Source: Desertivirga brevis
GTDB taxonomy: Bacteria; Bacteroidota; Bacteroidia; Sphingobacteriales; Sphingobacteriaceae
Reading direction: 5' to 3'
DNA: 64,000 nucleotides
Assembly: GCF_017355835.1 (NCBI RefSeq)
Contig: NZ_JAFEWF010000008.1
Location: 434,001 to 498,000 of the forward strand
Part shown: piece after piece, positions 27,540 through 37,906 of the stretch
Numbering within the stretch: the stretch's first letter is position 1
Layout: each line of letters begins with the position of its first letter
The notes under the pieces: generated by a model
The model's database searches: none
What the model saw: only the letters and a program-made list of their open reading frames with translations
What the model was told of the DNA's origin: nothing
Made by a program: the position numbers and the translations under genes

Positions 27540-28055
27540 TAACAAATTATAAGTTGCATCTGCAGAAGTTATATTTCATGCTAACGTTTGCACTGTTTCC
27601 TTGTAAACCGCCTCAAAACCCTTTAGAACCTTATTTTTTGAACAATCGCTTCATCCTTTTATTCAAATCTTGCACCTCTTAAAACTCCTTCCGGCTACCT
27701 TCGAACAAACGAAATTATAACCTATTGAACTAACTATGATGCTTCCTATTACAGACACTTGACGTAGAGCAATGGAAAAAATGACTTTGATCTAGTGATG
27801 AATTAGAATTGTGATGATGGAACCTACGTCATTGTGATTTTTACTTTATCCCTAATTAAGTCTGCTACAGTTGAAGAGGCTTCAATTGTAAATTAATTGA
27901 ACCAATTATTGACTAAACAAAAATTATATGAAAACAAGTCGCAATGTTTCCGAAAGGTGGTGGTTTCTTCTGCCATCAGTACTATACCTGTCTTCCTTGC
28001 AGAGGTATGAAAGTGATTCGAACCAATTCTATTTTTCTCTAAATGAAGTGAAGTA
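27540..28055. other. Intergenic region before Xus operon 2
   Basis: Of 516 bases, most show no gene. A small frame at 27928-28056 is listed separately. The region holds CTTATTTTTTGAACAAT (about 27630-27646), nearly identical to CTTATTTTGAACAAT upstream of operon 1, and TTAATTGAACCAATTAT (about 27893-27909), which resembles TTAATTAACCAAATTAT upstream of operon 1. Either pair could mark the shared HTCS operator. I see no exact TAnnTTTG promoter with a matched TTTG. Confidence 0.45.
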
Positions 28056-28056
28056 A
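27928..28056 (+). CDS. Possible 42-residue leader peptide overlapping the SusC start (TAATG)
   Basis: ATG 27928 opens a frame of 42 codons whose TAA stop (28054-28056) shares its last base with the ATG of the SusC gene, a TAATG arrangement that favours translational coupling. The peptide starts MKTSRN and has a hydrophobic run (WWFLLPSVLYLSSL) that could span or enter a membrane. No counterpart exists before the copy 1 SusC, and the frame could be chance, so support is weak. Confidence 0.25.
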   Translation: MKTSRNVSERWWFLLPSVLYLSSLQRYESDSNQFYFSLNEVK

Positions 28057-31000
28057 TGAAAAAAAATGCCAAGTTATCTAATAACTACGACCACAAATAC
28101 AGTAACTCCCGACATCCTATAACCAGATTCTTTCTAGCTCTGATAATTATCGGCCTGCTAGCAAATACTGTTTACGGGCAGCAGGTCCGTAATGTAAAAG
28201 GTATAGTAATTGACCAGCAGCAAAATTCAGTAATAGGAGCAATCGTGGCCGTTAAAGGTTCTTCTTCTCGCACCTCAACCAATGCAAAGGGTGAATTTTC
28301 ATTTAATGTGCCTATTGATGCTAAAAGTTTGATAGTAACTTATGTAGGTATGATCGCTCAGGAGGTTAATATTGGAAGCGACAATTATGTTAAGGTGATC
28401 ATGAAGGATGACCTGACAAAACTTAACGAAGTGGTCGTGGTTGGTTATGGTACTCAGAAAAAAGCCAGTGTAGTAGCCGCCATCGCCCAAACAACTGGCA
28501 AAGTATTGGAAAGGGCCGGAGGGGTATCTAGTATTGGAGCTGCACTAACTGGTAATGTGCCTGGAGTGGTAACAACGGCAAGTACAGGCATGCCAGGAGA
28601 TGAAGATCCGGAAATATTAATTAGGGGAAGGAGTACATGGAATAATACGAGTCCCTTAATCCTGGTGGATGGGATCGAAAGGCCAATGACAAGTGTTGAT
28701 ATTGGATCTGTAGAATCGGTTTCCGTACTGAAGGATGCTTCTGCTACAGCCGTTTTTGGGGTAAGGGGAGCAAATGGGGTTATCCTCATTACCACCAAAA
28801 GAGGTCGCGATGGCCAGGCAAGTATTCGAGGAACTGTTAATAACGTGGCTAAAGTACCTTCGAAATTGCCTGGTAAATATGATGCTTACGATGCTTTAAG
28901 AATTAGAAATCAAGTAATTGAATATGAGCTGGCTCTGAGGCCAGAAAGTTGGAACGACTATCTTCCTCAAGCAGTTATTGATAAGTATCGTTTCCCTGCA
29001 AATCAGACTGAGGCAGAACGCTATCCTAATGTTAACTGGGATGACGTTTTGTTTAAAAGCTACGCTACAGCGCATAACGCAAATCTTAATATTTCCGGTG
29101 GCACCAATAAAGTAAAGTATTTCGCCAGTGCAGATTATTTATATGAGGGCGACTTGTTTAGGAAGTTCGAAAATAACAGGGGATACGAACCCGGCTACGG
29201 TTTTAATCGTTTGAATATGCGTAGTAACCTGGATTTCCAGTTGTCTAAGTCGACAGTTCTTCGGGCAAATCTCTCCGGTTCAAGAGGGGTAAAAAAGATG
29301 CCTTGGGGCGCTTCAAACAGTGATTACTCTTATTGGATAGCAGCATACTCTACCGCTCCGGATGTATTTATGCCAAGATATGCAGACGGAACCTGGGGGT
29401 ATCATGCGCCTAATGTACAAAGAGGCCTTAATTCTGCGCGGTTGTTGGCAGTAAGCGGACTAGAGTTTACTACTACTAATCGTATAACAACTGATTTTAC
29501 CTTAGACCAGGATTTGGGTAAAGTGATAAAAGGCTTAAACTTTAAAGGAACAATTGCCCTTGATAACACTTTTGTTGAGGGAGACCGTGGTGTTAATGAC
29601 CTTTATAATGATGTTCAGTCGAAATGGGTAGACCCTGAAACCGGACAAACAACTTACCAACTGGCTTTTGATGCCACCAACCGTTTCGATTTTCAAAACA
29701 GTATTAATTGGGCTACAAGTGCGGGATCTGTTCAGAATTGGGCAACCTTTCGTCGCCTCTTCTATCAAGCCCAGCTAAACTATTCCAAATCCTTTGCCAA
29801 ACACAATTTTACCGCGATGGGCCTTTTCAATCGTAATCAGGATGCAACAGGTAGCGCTATCCCTTTCAATCGTGAAGATTGGGTTTTCAGAACCACATAC
29901 AACTATGCGAACAAATACATGATCGAATATAATGGATCCTATAATGGATCATCCAAATTCGGTCCTGAGAACCGCTTTGCCTTTTTCTCCTCAGGTGGAT
30001 TAGGATGGACACTATCGGAAGAAAAATTCATGAAGCCTTTGACATTCATTAATAATCTGAAGATAAGGGGCTCTTATGGAGAGATTGGTGATGATAGCGG
30101 CGGCGATCGTTGGTTATACTTGACTCAATGGGGGTATGGCGGACAAACAGATTTGGGAATTACCGGTGAAGGCTCAGAAACAAGCCCTTATGTGTGGTAT
30201 AAGGAAAACGCGTTGGGAAACCCGGACATCCGTTGGGAGAAGGTTCAGAAATTGAATGTTGGTGTTGATTTCGGATTTTTAAAAGGCTTTATTTCTGGAA
30301 AGGTCGATTTCTTCAAAGACAAGCGTTCCGACATTCTCCTAACAGGAAACAGAAGGGCAATTCCCACGTTTTTTGGAGCTGTTGCGCCGACAGCAAATCT
30401 AGGGGCAGTAGAGAACAAGGGCTATGAAGTGGAGGTAGCTGTCGATAAAAAATTAAATCCGGATTGGAGAGTTTGGGGAAACGTTAATTACACGAGGGCA
30501 AAAGATAGGGTCCTTAATGCCGATGACGCACTGTTACTGCCAGGATATCAAAAGCGCGAAGATATGCAGATCAGTCAAACCTACTCCCACGTAAGCGCAG
30601 GTTATTATAATACTTGGGATGAACTTTACGCAAGTACCATGACTGATAATGGCGATGCGCAGAAGCTTCCTGGGAATTTCCATATTCTGGACTATAATGC
30701 GGATGGCGTCATTGATTCGAAGGATAACATTCCATATGCATTCCCCTCAGTCCCTCAACATACCTTTAATGCCACAATGGGCTTTGACTGGAAAGGTTTC
30801 AGTGCATTCGTTCAGGTTTACGGAGTAAATAATGTTACTCGTCAGGTAGTGTTTGGAAGTCTATCCAGCCAGAACCATTTGGTTTATAACGAAGGATCAT
30901 ACTGGTCGAAAGAAAATACAAATGCAGATGTACCCCTACCTCGTTGGTTATCTACGCCTAGTAGTTATAATCCCGGGAGCAGGTTTATGTTTGACGGGTC

Positions 31001-31232
31001 TTATATCAGGTTAAAAAATGCTGAGATAGCTTATACGTTCCGGAGGGAAAACAGCTTTGTGAAAAAAATAGGGATTGCAAGTATGAGGGTGTTTTTCAAT
31101 GGGAATAATCTCGCTGTATGGACTAAAATGCCCGATGACAGAGAATCAAATTTTGCCGGCACTGGATGGGCTTCTCAGGGTGCTTACCCTACTGTTAAGC
31201 GCTTCAATTTAGGCACAAATATCACTTTTTAA
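28056..31232 (+). CDS. xusA: SusC-family TonB-dependent receptor, XusA-like (copy 2)
   Basis: A 1058-residue outer-membrane importer and first gene of operon 2. A long basic N-terminus (about 24 residues) precedes the signal peptide hydrophobic core FFLALIIIGLL, with cleavage near VYGQQ. A carboxypeptidase-regulatory-like domain (VIGAIVAVKGSS), the NEVVVVGYG TonB-box region, a plug with LILVDGIERP and GANGVILITTKRG and the barrel follow. It pairs with the SusD gene 9 bases downstream. Compared with copy 1 the plug is strongly conserved (GDEDPEILIRG, DASATAVFGV), whereas barrel segments differ, suggesting different oligosaccharide preference. Confidence 0.93.
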   Translation: MKKNAKLSNNYDHKYSNSRHPITRFFLALIIIGLLANTVYGQQVRNVKGIVIDQQQNSVIGAIVAVKGSSSRTSTNAKGEFSFNVPIDAKSLIVTYVGMIAQEVNIGSDNYVKVIMKDDLTKLNEVVVVGYGTQKKASVVAAIAQTTGKVLERAGGVSSIGAALTGNVPGVVTTASTGMPGDEDPEILIRGRSTWNNTSPLILVDGIERPMTSVDIGSVESVSVLKDASATAVFGVRGANGVILITTKRGRDGQASIRGTVNNVAKVPSKLPGKYDAYDALRIRNQVIEYELALRPESWNDYLPQAVIDKYRFPANQTEAERYPNVNWDDVLFKSYATAHNANLNISGGTNKVKYFASADYLYEGDLFRKFENNRGYEPGYGFNRLNMRSNLDFQLSKSTVLRANLSGSRGVKKMPWGASNSDYSYWIAAYSTAPDVFMPRYADGTWGYHAPNVQRGLNSARLLAVSGLEFTTTNRITTDFTLDQDLGKVIKGLNFKGTIALDNTFVEGDRGVNDLYNDVQSKWVDPETGQTTYQLAFDATNRFDFQNSINWATSAGSVQNWATFRRLFYQAQLNYSKSFAKHNFTAMGLFNRNQDATGSAIPFNREDWVFRTTYNYANKYMIEYNGSYNGSSKFGPENRFAFFSSGGLGWTLSEEKFMKPLTFINNLKIRGSYGEIGDDSGGDRWLYLTQWGYGGQTDLGITGEGSETSPYVWYKENALGNPDIRWEKVQKLNVGVDFGFLKGFISGKVDFFKDKRSDILLTGNRRAIPTFFGAVAPTANLGAVENKGYEVEVAVDKKLNPDWRVWGNVNYTRAKDRVLNADDALLLPGYQKREDMQISQTYSHVSAGYYNTWDELYASTMTDNGDAQKLPGNFHILDYNADGVIDSKDNIPYAFPSVPQHTFNATMGFDWKGFSAFVQVYGVNNVTRQVVFGSLSSQNHLVYNEGSYWSKENTNADVPLPRWLSTPSSYNPGSRFMFDGSYIRLKNAEIAYTFRRENSFVKKIGIASMRVFFNGNNLAVWTKMPDDRESNFAGTGWASQGAYPTVKRFNLGTNITF

Positions 31233-31241
31233 GATTATACC

Positions 31242-33137
31242 ATGAAACAGTATATAAAACCGATTATATCATGCCTTATCGTTTGGACTTGTATGGTTTT
31301 TTCATCATGCGAAAAGTACCTTGACAAAGATCCTGAAACGAATATTTCCGAAAAGGAAGCATTTAAGAATTTTACCAATTTCCAGGGGTTTACGGAAGAA
31401 TTGTATAACTGTATTGTTAACTTCAGTAATAACTACTGGACAAACTCCTTCAACTGGGGAGAAGATGAAATAACTTCTACTGCTGGAAATTTTCATTTTA
31501 TACATAAGATAGACGACGGCAACTTTTGGGGCTGGCAGTCTGAGTTCGACGGCTGGGGTTCAGGGTGGATGAATCAGAGCGATTTTACAACCAGCACCTC
31601 TCAGGATAACCGTTTTAACAAAGACCTTTGGAATGCAGCCTGGTATGGCATTCGTAAAGCTAACATCGGCCTGGCAAATATGGATAAGATGACAGATGCA
31701 ACACCTGAAGAAAGGAATTTGGTAAAGGGACAATTGTTATTCTTCAGGGCATGGTTCCATCACCGCTTGATGGAGTATTTTGGTGGTCTTCCTTATATCG
31801 ACTATGTGCTTCCCAGCGCGGGAGCAGTGCGATTGCCTCGTCTTAAATACAGTGAATGTGCTGATAAAGCTGCTGCCGACTTTAGAGCTGCCGCCGATTT
31901 ATTGCCGGTAAACTGGGATAACACCGCTCCTGGTAGAAGAACCTTGGGTAAAAATGCGCTTCGTATAAATAAGATTATGGCATTGGCCTATTTGGGTAAG
32001 AACTACTTATGGGCGGGAAGTCCCTTAATGAATTACGAGTCTACGGGAAGCAGAACCTATAATGCCGAATATTGTAAAAAGGCCGCGGCAGCTTTCGCTG
32101 AGTTATTAAATTTAACGGAAGGGGGAACAACTCAGTATAGCCTGGTAGCCTTTGCAAATTATTATAAGAACTTTTATACCACTGGCGAAGGTTGGGCGCT
32201 TCCAGGAAGTTCGGAAGCTATTTTCAGAGGCCCCTATTATTCCGCTAATAACTCGAACTGGGGTACTAGTAAGCAGTATACACCTGTTGTTATTTCCGAG
32301 GGTGATTTAAAATTTACACCAACAGCGAATTACGTTGATAATTATGGGATGAAGAACGGCCTTCCAATTCCTGATATAACAAAGGCTGATGCTGAATCAG
32401 GATACGACCCGCAATTTCCATGGAAAAATAGAGATCCTCGTTTTTATAATGATATCGTTTTCGATGGTGTGAAATTTGTTCAGGGGGCAATTCCAAACGT
32501 AAATGAGCAAGGAAACCGGTATGCTAACCTCTATACAGGAGGTAGTTACAGAGACGTTGGAACAGGAAGCCGTACCGGGTATGTACTTCGTAAATTCATT
32601 CCAATTACAGCGAACAAGTACGATAATGGCTACGACTGGGGGTACAACTTGCACATTTATGTGCCTTATATGCGATTAGCCGATGTTTATTTAATGTATG
32701 CTGAAGCGGCTCTGATGGGTTACAATTCTCCAACTGGTAAAGATCCGGCCTTTAGTAAAAATGCGGTGGAAGCCATTAATGTGATTAGGGCAAGAGCTGG
32801 AGTTGATGCCGTAAATCCTAAGTTCCTCAACTCTACGGAAGCCTTTTTACAAGAGGTACGGAGAGAAAGAGCTGTTGAACTTGCTTTTGAAGGACATCGT
32901 TTTAACGACCTGAGAAGGTGGCTTTTACTAATTCAGCAACCTTACACATTGAAGAAGTCTGTGGAATTTGATCGTACAGGAACTTTTAATACTGCCGATC
33001 CTACCCAAAACAAAGTGGCCAACTTACGTGAAGTAACACTGCTGGAAAGGAATTTCTCAGAAAAGCATTACTGGTTACCTCTTAAAAATAACGATGTGAA
33101 CATGTATGCCGAGTTTAAACAAAACCCAGGTTGGTAG
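31242..33137 (+). CDS. xusB: SusD-family glycan-binding lipoprotein, XusB-like (copy 2)
   Basis: A 631-residue surface lipoprotein with lipobox FSSC (Cys23) followed by EKYLDKDPE, a typical SusD N-terminus. SusD landmarks: FQGFTEELYN, WYGIRKANIGLANMDKM, GQLLFFRAWFHHRLMEYFG and a C-terminal block with RRERAVELAFEGHRFNDLRR. It ends FKQNPGW like its copy 1 relative at 6647. It should form the lid of the SusC barrel encoded just before it. Its stop codon is 29 bases before the start of the next gene. Confidence 0.93.
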   Translation: MKQYIKPIISCLIVWTCMVFSSCEKYLDKDPETNISEKEAFKNFTNFQGFTEELYNCIVNFSNNYWTNSFNWGEDEITSTAGNFHFIHKIDDGNFWGWQSEFDGWGSGWMNQSDFTTSTSQDNRFNKDLWNAAWYGIRKANIGLANMDKMTDATPEERNLVKGQLLFFRAWFHHRLMEYFGGLPYIDYVLPSAGAVRLPRLKYSECADKAAADFRAAADLLPVNWDNTAPGRRTLGKNALRINKIMALAYLGKNYLWAGSPLMNYESTGSRTYNAEYCKKAAAAFAELLNLTEGGTTQYSLVAFANYYKNFYTTGEGWALPGSSEAIFRGPYYSANNSNWGTSKQYTPVVISEGDLKFTPTANYVDNYGMKNGLPIPDITKADAESGYDPQFPWKNRDPRFYNDIVFDGVKFVQGAIPNVNEQGNRYANLYTGGSYRDVGTGSRTGYVLRKFIPITANKYDNGYDWGYNLHIYVPYMRLADVYLMYAEAALMGYNSPTGKDPAFSKNAVEAINVIRARAGVDAVNPKFLNSTEAFLQEVRRERAVELAFEGHRFNDLRRWLLLIQQPYTLKKSVEFDRTGTFNTADPTQNKVANLREVTLLERNFSEKHYWLPLKNNDVNMYAEFKQNPGW

Positions 33138-33166
33138 TAGATTTTAAATATCTAAAAGAGACGAAA

Positions 33167-36073
33167 ATGAAGCAATTAAAAATAGGAATAGCACTATGCC
33201 TCACTGTCGCAACGGGATTGTCAGGGTTAAGTTCGGCAAAGGCTGCGATCGATATAAAGAGTAAGTCGATTATTAAAATAAAAAAAGGCCCGAAAGGCTC
33301 AGAAATAAAAGAACTTGATTCGCTAGGGGTAAAAAATGACAAAGATTCCCTTGTCCAGGTAGCTTTTAGAAAAATTAAAAAGGCTGACTTGCTGGGAGGA
33401 GTTTCAGTTGTAAATCTTTCTCAACTTATGGAAAAGAATTATGCAACGTACAGTTTAGAAAACCTTGAAGCCCTGGCCCCTGGATTTCATGGAAATATTT
33501 GGGGAAACAGTAGCTATCTGGTTTTGGTTGATGGAGTTCCACGCGATGCAAACAATATAATGCCTACCGAGATAGACCAGATCACGGTGATGAAAGGGAT
33601 TGGTTCTGTTGCTCTTTACGGAAGCAGGGCAGCTAAAGGGGTGGTTTATATCACTACCAAAAGAGGCGGAAATTATGGTCAGAGAGTGAATGTTAGAGCA
33701 AATGCGGGTGTAAATGTACCAACAGCCTACCCGGAATATTTGGGATCAGCAGAGTACATGACGCTATACAACGAAGCACTTCGAAACGATGGGTTAAGCA
33801 GTTTATATACTCCCAACGACATCTATAACACTTCTGCCGGTGCTAATCCATACCGTTATCCTAATCTCAATTTCTACTCGTCTGATTATTTGAAAGACAG
33901 TTATAATCGCTATGATGTAACAACGGAGATCTCAGGTGGTAATGATAAGGCACAATATTATACCAACCTTGGTTACTGGTCAAACGGATCCCTGCTAAAC
34001 TTTGGCGAAGCAGCCGATAATGGAGGAGCTAATAGGTTCAACTTGCGGGGAAATATTGACATGAAGCTTAACCGGATCATCAAATTAAATGTAGACGCAA
34101 CAGCAAGCTTTTATACCGGAAAAGGCGTTAATGCAGATTACTGGGGAAGTGCCGCTACCGTCCGTCCGAACAGGTTTTCTCCGCTTATTCCAATTAGCAT
34201 GGTTGAAAATGGTGATGATCCTTCCACGATCTATGTTAATAACAGTAATTATATAATAGACGGAAAATATCTGCTGGGTGGAACACAATTGGATCAGACA
34301 AATGTGTTCGGAACCATCTATGCCGGGGGATCAAATAAAAGTATAAGCCGGCAATTCCAGTTCAACACGGGAGTGGATTTCGATTTGAATGGATTGCTGC
34401 AGGGACTGTCTTTTAAATCAGCTCTAGCCATCGATTATTTAACTTCCTTTACGCAGGGGTACAATAACAATTACGCTACATATCAAGCTTCCTGGAATAA
34501 TTATGCTGGTTTTGATCAGATCAGTGCTCTTACTAAATTTGGTGATGATTCTAAAACTGGTATAGAGAACATCAGTAGCAGTTATTATCGTCAGAATATC
34601 GCCTTCTCTGGTCAGTTTGACTATAATCGTTCATTTAATAGAAGACATAATTTTTCTGGTACTTTATTAGGGTATGGCTTCCACATTGGAGAATCAGGCA
34701 GTTATCATAAAACTAATAATGCAAATCTGGGCCTGCAGTTAGCCTATAACTTTAGTCAGAAATATTACGCTGATTTCAGTAGTGCATATGTTTATTCAGC
34801 CCGGCTACCCGAGAAAAACAGAGGCGCTTTTTCGCCTACTATAAGCCTTGGTTGGAGATTAAGTGAGGAAAGCTTCCTTAAAGATAACTCCGCAATTGAT
34901 AACCTGAAACTTACAGCCTCTGCAGGTATTTTAAACACCGATCTGGATATAACAAATTACTATTTATATCAGGGTTATTATACCTATAACGACGCCGCCT
35001 GGTACAGCTGGAAAGATGGGCAGTTGGTTCATAGTTTTGATAGAAGACGGGGTAATAATTTTGACATGACTTTTCCGCAAAGAAGGGAGATTAACTTTGG
35101 CCTGGAGGGTTCCTTTTTCAACAATTCCATATCATTTTCTGGAAATGCGTTTTTCAGTCAAACGAAGGGGAACATTGTTCAGCCTACTTCACTTTATCCT
35201 AATTATTTTTCAACTGGTTTTCCTGTCTATTCAGATATCCCTTTTGTAAATTATGATAACGACCAGCGCAAAGGCTTTGATCTTGGTTTGAATTTCAATA
35301 AGAAGCTGGGACAGACGAACTGGAGCCTTGGTTTGAACGGTACTTACTATCAAACTGAAGCAAGAGTAAGAGCTTCAGATAACCAATTTGTGGATGAATA
35401 TCAACTCAGAGTAGGAAGACCTCTCGACGCTATATTTGGACTGCAAAGCGCGGGGCTCTTCATGGATGCTTCAGATATTGCCAACTCTCCAAGCCAATCC
35501 ACTTTAGCTTCAGGTGGCGTTAAACCAGGCGATATTAAATATAAAGATCAGAATAATGATGGTATTGTAGATACACGCGACGAAGTTTACCTTGGAAGGG
35601 GAGGATGGTCTGGCTCACCTTTAACTTTAGGCCTAAACCTTACTGCAAAATGGAAAAACCTTACATTTTTTGCCCTTGGAACAGGACGGTTTGGAGCTTT
35701 TGCAATGAAAAACAATTCTTATTTCTGGGTCGACGGACAGGACAAATATTCAGCTGTGGTGCGCAATCGCTGGACCGAGGACACAAAAAGCACAGCCACT
35801 TTCCCAAGGCTTACTACCGGTACCAGTGATAACAATTATCGTAACTCAGATTTTTGGTTATACAGCACAGACAGATTTGACCTTGCAAAGGTGCAGGTTT
35901 CTTATCAATTCCCCGCCCGCTTATTAGGTAAGGGATTTATCAGGGAATTTGGAGCCTACGTAAACGGGTTTAATTTGCTGACTGTAGCAAAAGAAAGAGA
36001 AATTATGGAACTAAATATCGGCTCCGCTCCACAGACCAGATTTTACAATTTGGGCGTGAAAGCCATGTTTTAA
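33167..36073 (+). CDS. xusC: Second SusC-family receptor without carboxypeptidase-like domain, XusC-like (copy 2)
   Basis: About 968 residues from ATG 33167 (signal peptide MKQLKIGIAL..., cleavage near AKAAI); the frame opens at 33131 but that start would overlap the SusD stop. Like its copy 1 relative it lacks the carboxypeptidase-regulatory domain, and the usual VVVVGYG region reads VQVAFRKI before ADLLGGVS. The plug contains YLVLVDGVPRD, IDQITVMKG and GVVYITTKRGG; the barrel ends YNLGVKAMF. This is the short SusC subtype found at the XusC position of xylan loci. Confidence 0.92.
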   Translation: MKQLKIGIALCLTVATGLSGLSSAKAAIDIKSKSIIKIKKGPKGSEIKELDSLGVKNDKDSLVQVAFRKIKKADLLGGVSVVNLSQLMEKNYATYSLENLEALAPGFHGNIWGNSSYLVLVDGVPRDANNIMPTEIDQITVMKGIGSVALYGSRAAKGVVYITTKRGGNYGQRVNVRANAGVNVPTAYPEYLGSAEYMTLYNEALRNDGLSSLYTPNDIYNTSAGANPYRYPNLNFYSSDYLKDSYNRYDVTTEISGGNDKAQYYTNLGYWSNGSLLNFGEAADNGGANRFNLRGNIDMKLNRIIKLNVDATASFYTGKGVNADYWGSAATVRPNRFSPLIPISMVENGDDPSTIYVNNSNYIIDGKYLLGGTQLDQTNVFGTIYAGGSNKSISRQFQFNTGVDFDLNGLLQGLSFKSALAIDYLTSFTQGYNNNYATYQASWNNYAGFDQISALTKFGDDSKTGIENISSSYYRQNIAFSGQFDYNRSFNRRHNFSGTLLGYGFHIGESGSYHKTNNANLGLQLAYNFSQKYYADFSSAYVYSARLPEKNRGAFSPTISLGWRLSEESFLKDNSAIDNLKLTASAGILNTDLDITNYYLYQGYYTYNDAAWYSWKDGQLVHSFDRRRGNNFDMTFPQRREINFGLEGSFFNNSISFSGNAFFSQTKGNIVQPTSLYPNYFSTGFPVYSDIPFVNYDNDQRKGFDLGLNFNKKLGQTNWSLGLNGTYYQTEARVRASDNQFVDEYQLRVGRPLDAIFGLQSAGLFMDASDIANSPSQSTLASGGVKPGDIKYKDQNNDGIVDTRDEVYLGRGGWSGSPLTLGLNLTAKWKNLTFFALGTGRFGAFAMKNNSYFWVDGQDKYSAVVRNRWTEDTKSTATFPRLTTGTSDNNYRNSDFWLYSTDRFDLAKVQVSYQFPARLLGKGFIREFGAYVNGFNLLTVAKEREIMELNIGSAPQTRFYNLGVKAMF

Positions 36074-36104
36074 TTGAGGGATCGATAAACTAAATTTTAT
36101 TTAA

Positions 36105-37868
36105 ATGAAAAAGATATTATTAATCTGCTTATCAATCGTAGTGTTGTTTAGCAGCTGTGAGGATATGTTCGAGCCAGAGATTGAAAACAACCTGGAGCTG
36201 CAAAACGCTTATACCAATGCAACATATGCTCAGGGCCTTTTATTAAATGGGTATACACGTATTCCAACAAATTCATGGTCGTTTAATGAAGTAGCTACCG
36301 ATGATGCAGTTACAAATGACCGTAACAGTGGATTTCTCAAAGCGGCTACCGGGCAGTGGACCTCTATGAACAACCCCTTCGATCAGTGGCGAAATAGCAG
36401 GTCTGCCATTCAGTACCTTAACCAGTTTTTCGCCGTAACCGACAGCGTTACCTGGGCAGTAGATCCTGTCATAAGCAAAATGTTCAACGACAGGATGAAG
36501 GGCGAGGCTTATGGATTAAGAGCTCTATTTATGTTTTATCTACTACAGAGCCATGCTGGTAAGGCAGCTAACGGAGAATTACTTGGAGTTCCGCTATTGC
36601 TACAGCATGAGACAGTGACGTCCGACTTCAATCAACCTCGTGCCACTTTTGAAGCTTGCTTGCAACAGTTATATTCAGATTTAAATAAAGCCGAAGAGCT
36701 ATTGCCTGTCGATTATACAGATAATAGTCCCGTACCCGCAAAATATGCAGGCGTAAATCCTGATAATTATCACCGGGTTTTCGGGGCAAGTTTCATGGGC
36801 CGTATGACGGGGCGTATAGCGAAAGCAATCAGAGCAAAGGCAGCTTTATTGGCTGCAAGTCCAGCCTTCAATAGCGGAGCTTCTAAATGGGAAGCCGCAG
36901 CAAATTATGCGGCAGAGGTGATCGACCTAGGTGGCGGATTATCTAATTTAACGAGAGGAGATAGCAATAATGACCTTCAATGGTATACTACAACGGGAGG
37001 TATTGATGCGCTTGCTGCCGGTGCGAATTCCCCTGATATTTTATGGAGGGGAAATGTGGGTACAAGCAACGATCTGGAAAGGAACAACTTTCCCCCAACT
37101 TTAAATGGTAGCGGAAGGGTTAATCCAACTCAAAACCTCGTTGATGCTTTCCCTATGGCTAACGGTTATCCCATTTCTGATCTGGCAAACTCCGGGTTTA
37201 ATGCTGGTACTCCATATACCGGGCGCGACCCACGATTAAACCTTTTTATTCTTGTAAACGGCAGCACTGCCGGGACTTCGAATTCGGTAATAAACACTTC
37301 AGCCACTAGCCCCACCAATGACGGTTTAAATAAAGTTGAAACATCAACAAGAACTGGTTATTACTTGAGAAAGCTTTTAAGGCAGGATGTAAACCTCAAC
37401 CCTTCATCTACCACAACTCAAAAGCACTTTAGCCCTCATATCCGGTATACAGAAATGTACCTTGCATATGCTGAGGCTGCTAATGAAGCATGGGGGCCTT
37501 TGGCCACCGGAGAACATACTTATTCTGCTTACGATGTGATTAAAGCCCTCCGTAGGCGAGCAGGAGTAGGAACTTCTAATGGCGATCCCTATTTGGAATC
37601 AATAAAGGCTGATAAAGATGCGATGAGAAACTTAATCAGGAACGAAAGAAGACTAGAACTATGTTTTGAGGGTTTCCGATTCTGGGATTTGCGAAGATGG
37701 AACAGCAATCTGAATGAAACAGCGAAAGGGATTAGTATTTCAGGTTCAAATTACTCCATCATTAATGTGGAAAACAGGTCCTATGATAACTACATGATTT
37801 ATGGTCCAATTCCTTATACCGAAACGGTTAAATATACTAATCTATTACAAAATGCCGGCTGGCAATAA
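36105..37868 (+). CDS. xusD: Second SusD-family lipoprotein, XusD-like (copy 2)
   Basis: A 587-residue lipoprotein (lipobox LFSSC, Cys18). SusD landmarks include the RMKGEAYGLRALFMFYLLQ helix, RATFEACLQQLYSDL, MYLAYAEAANEAWGP and, near the C-terminus, NERRLELCFEGFRFWDLRRW. It pairs with the preceding SusC. It follows its copy 1 relative at 11500 closely, including the YGPIPYTE...NLLQNAGW ending. It binds oligosaccharide at the cell surface by family knowledge; specificity is inferred from the locus. Confidence 0.92.
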   Translation: MKKILLICLSIVVLFSSCEDMFEPEIENNLELQNAYTNATYAQGLLLNGYTRIPTNSWSFNEVATDDAVTNDRNSGFLKAATGQWTSMNNPFDQWRNSRSAIQYLNQFFAVTDSVTWAVDPVISKMFNDRMKGEAYGLRALFMFYLLQSHAGKAANGELLGVPLLLQHETVTSDFNQPRATFEACLQQLYSDLNKAEELLPVDYTDNSPVPAKYAGVNPDNYHRVFGASFMGRMTGRIAKAIRAKAALLAASPAFNSGASKWEAAANYAAEVIDLGGGLSNLTRGDSNNDLQWYTTTGGIDALAAGANSPDILWRGNVGTSNDLERNNFPPTLNGSGRVNPTQNLVDAFPMANGYPISDLANSGFNAGTPYTGRDPRLNLFILVNGSTAGTSNSVINTSATSPTNDGLNKVETSTRTGYYLRKLLRQDVNLNPSSTTTQKHFSPHIRYTEMYLAYAEAANEAWGPLATGEHTYSAYDVIKALRRRAGVGTSNGDPYLESIKADKDAMRNLIRNERRLELCFEGFRFWDLRRWNSNLNETAKGISISGSNYSIINVENRSYDNYMIYGPIPYTETVKYTNLLQNAGWQ

Positions 37869-37906
37869 TTACGGTATTAAACACTATTGATTTTAAGAAA
37901 GAAAAA

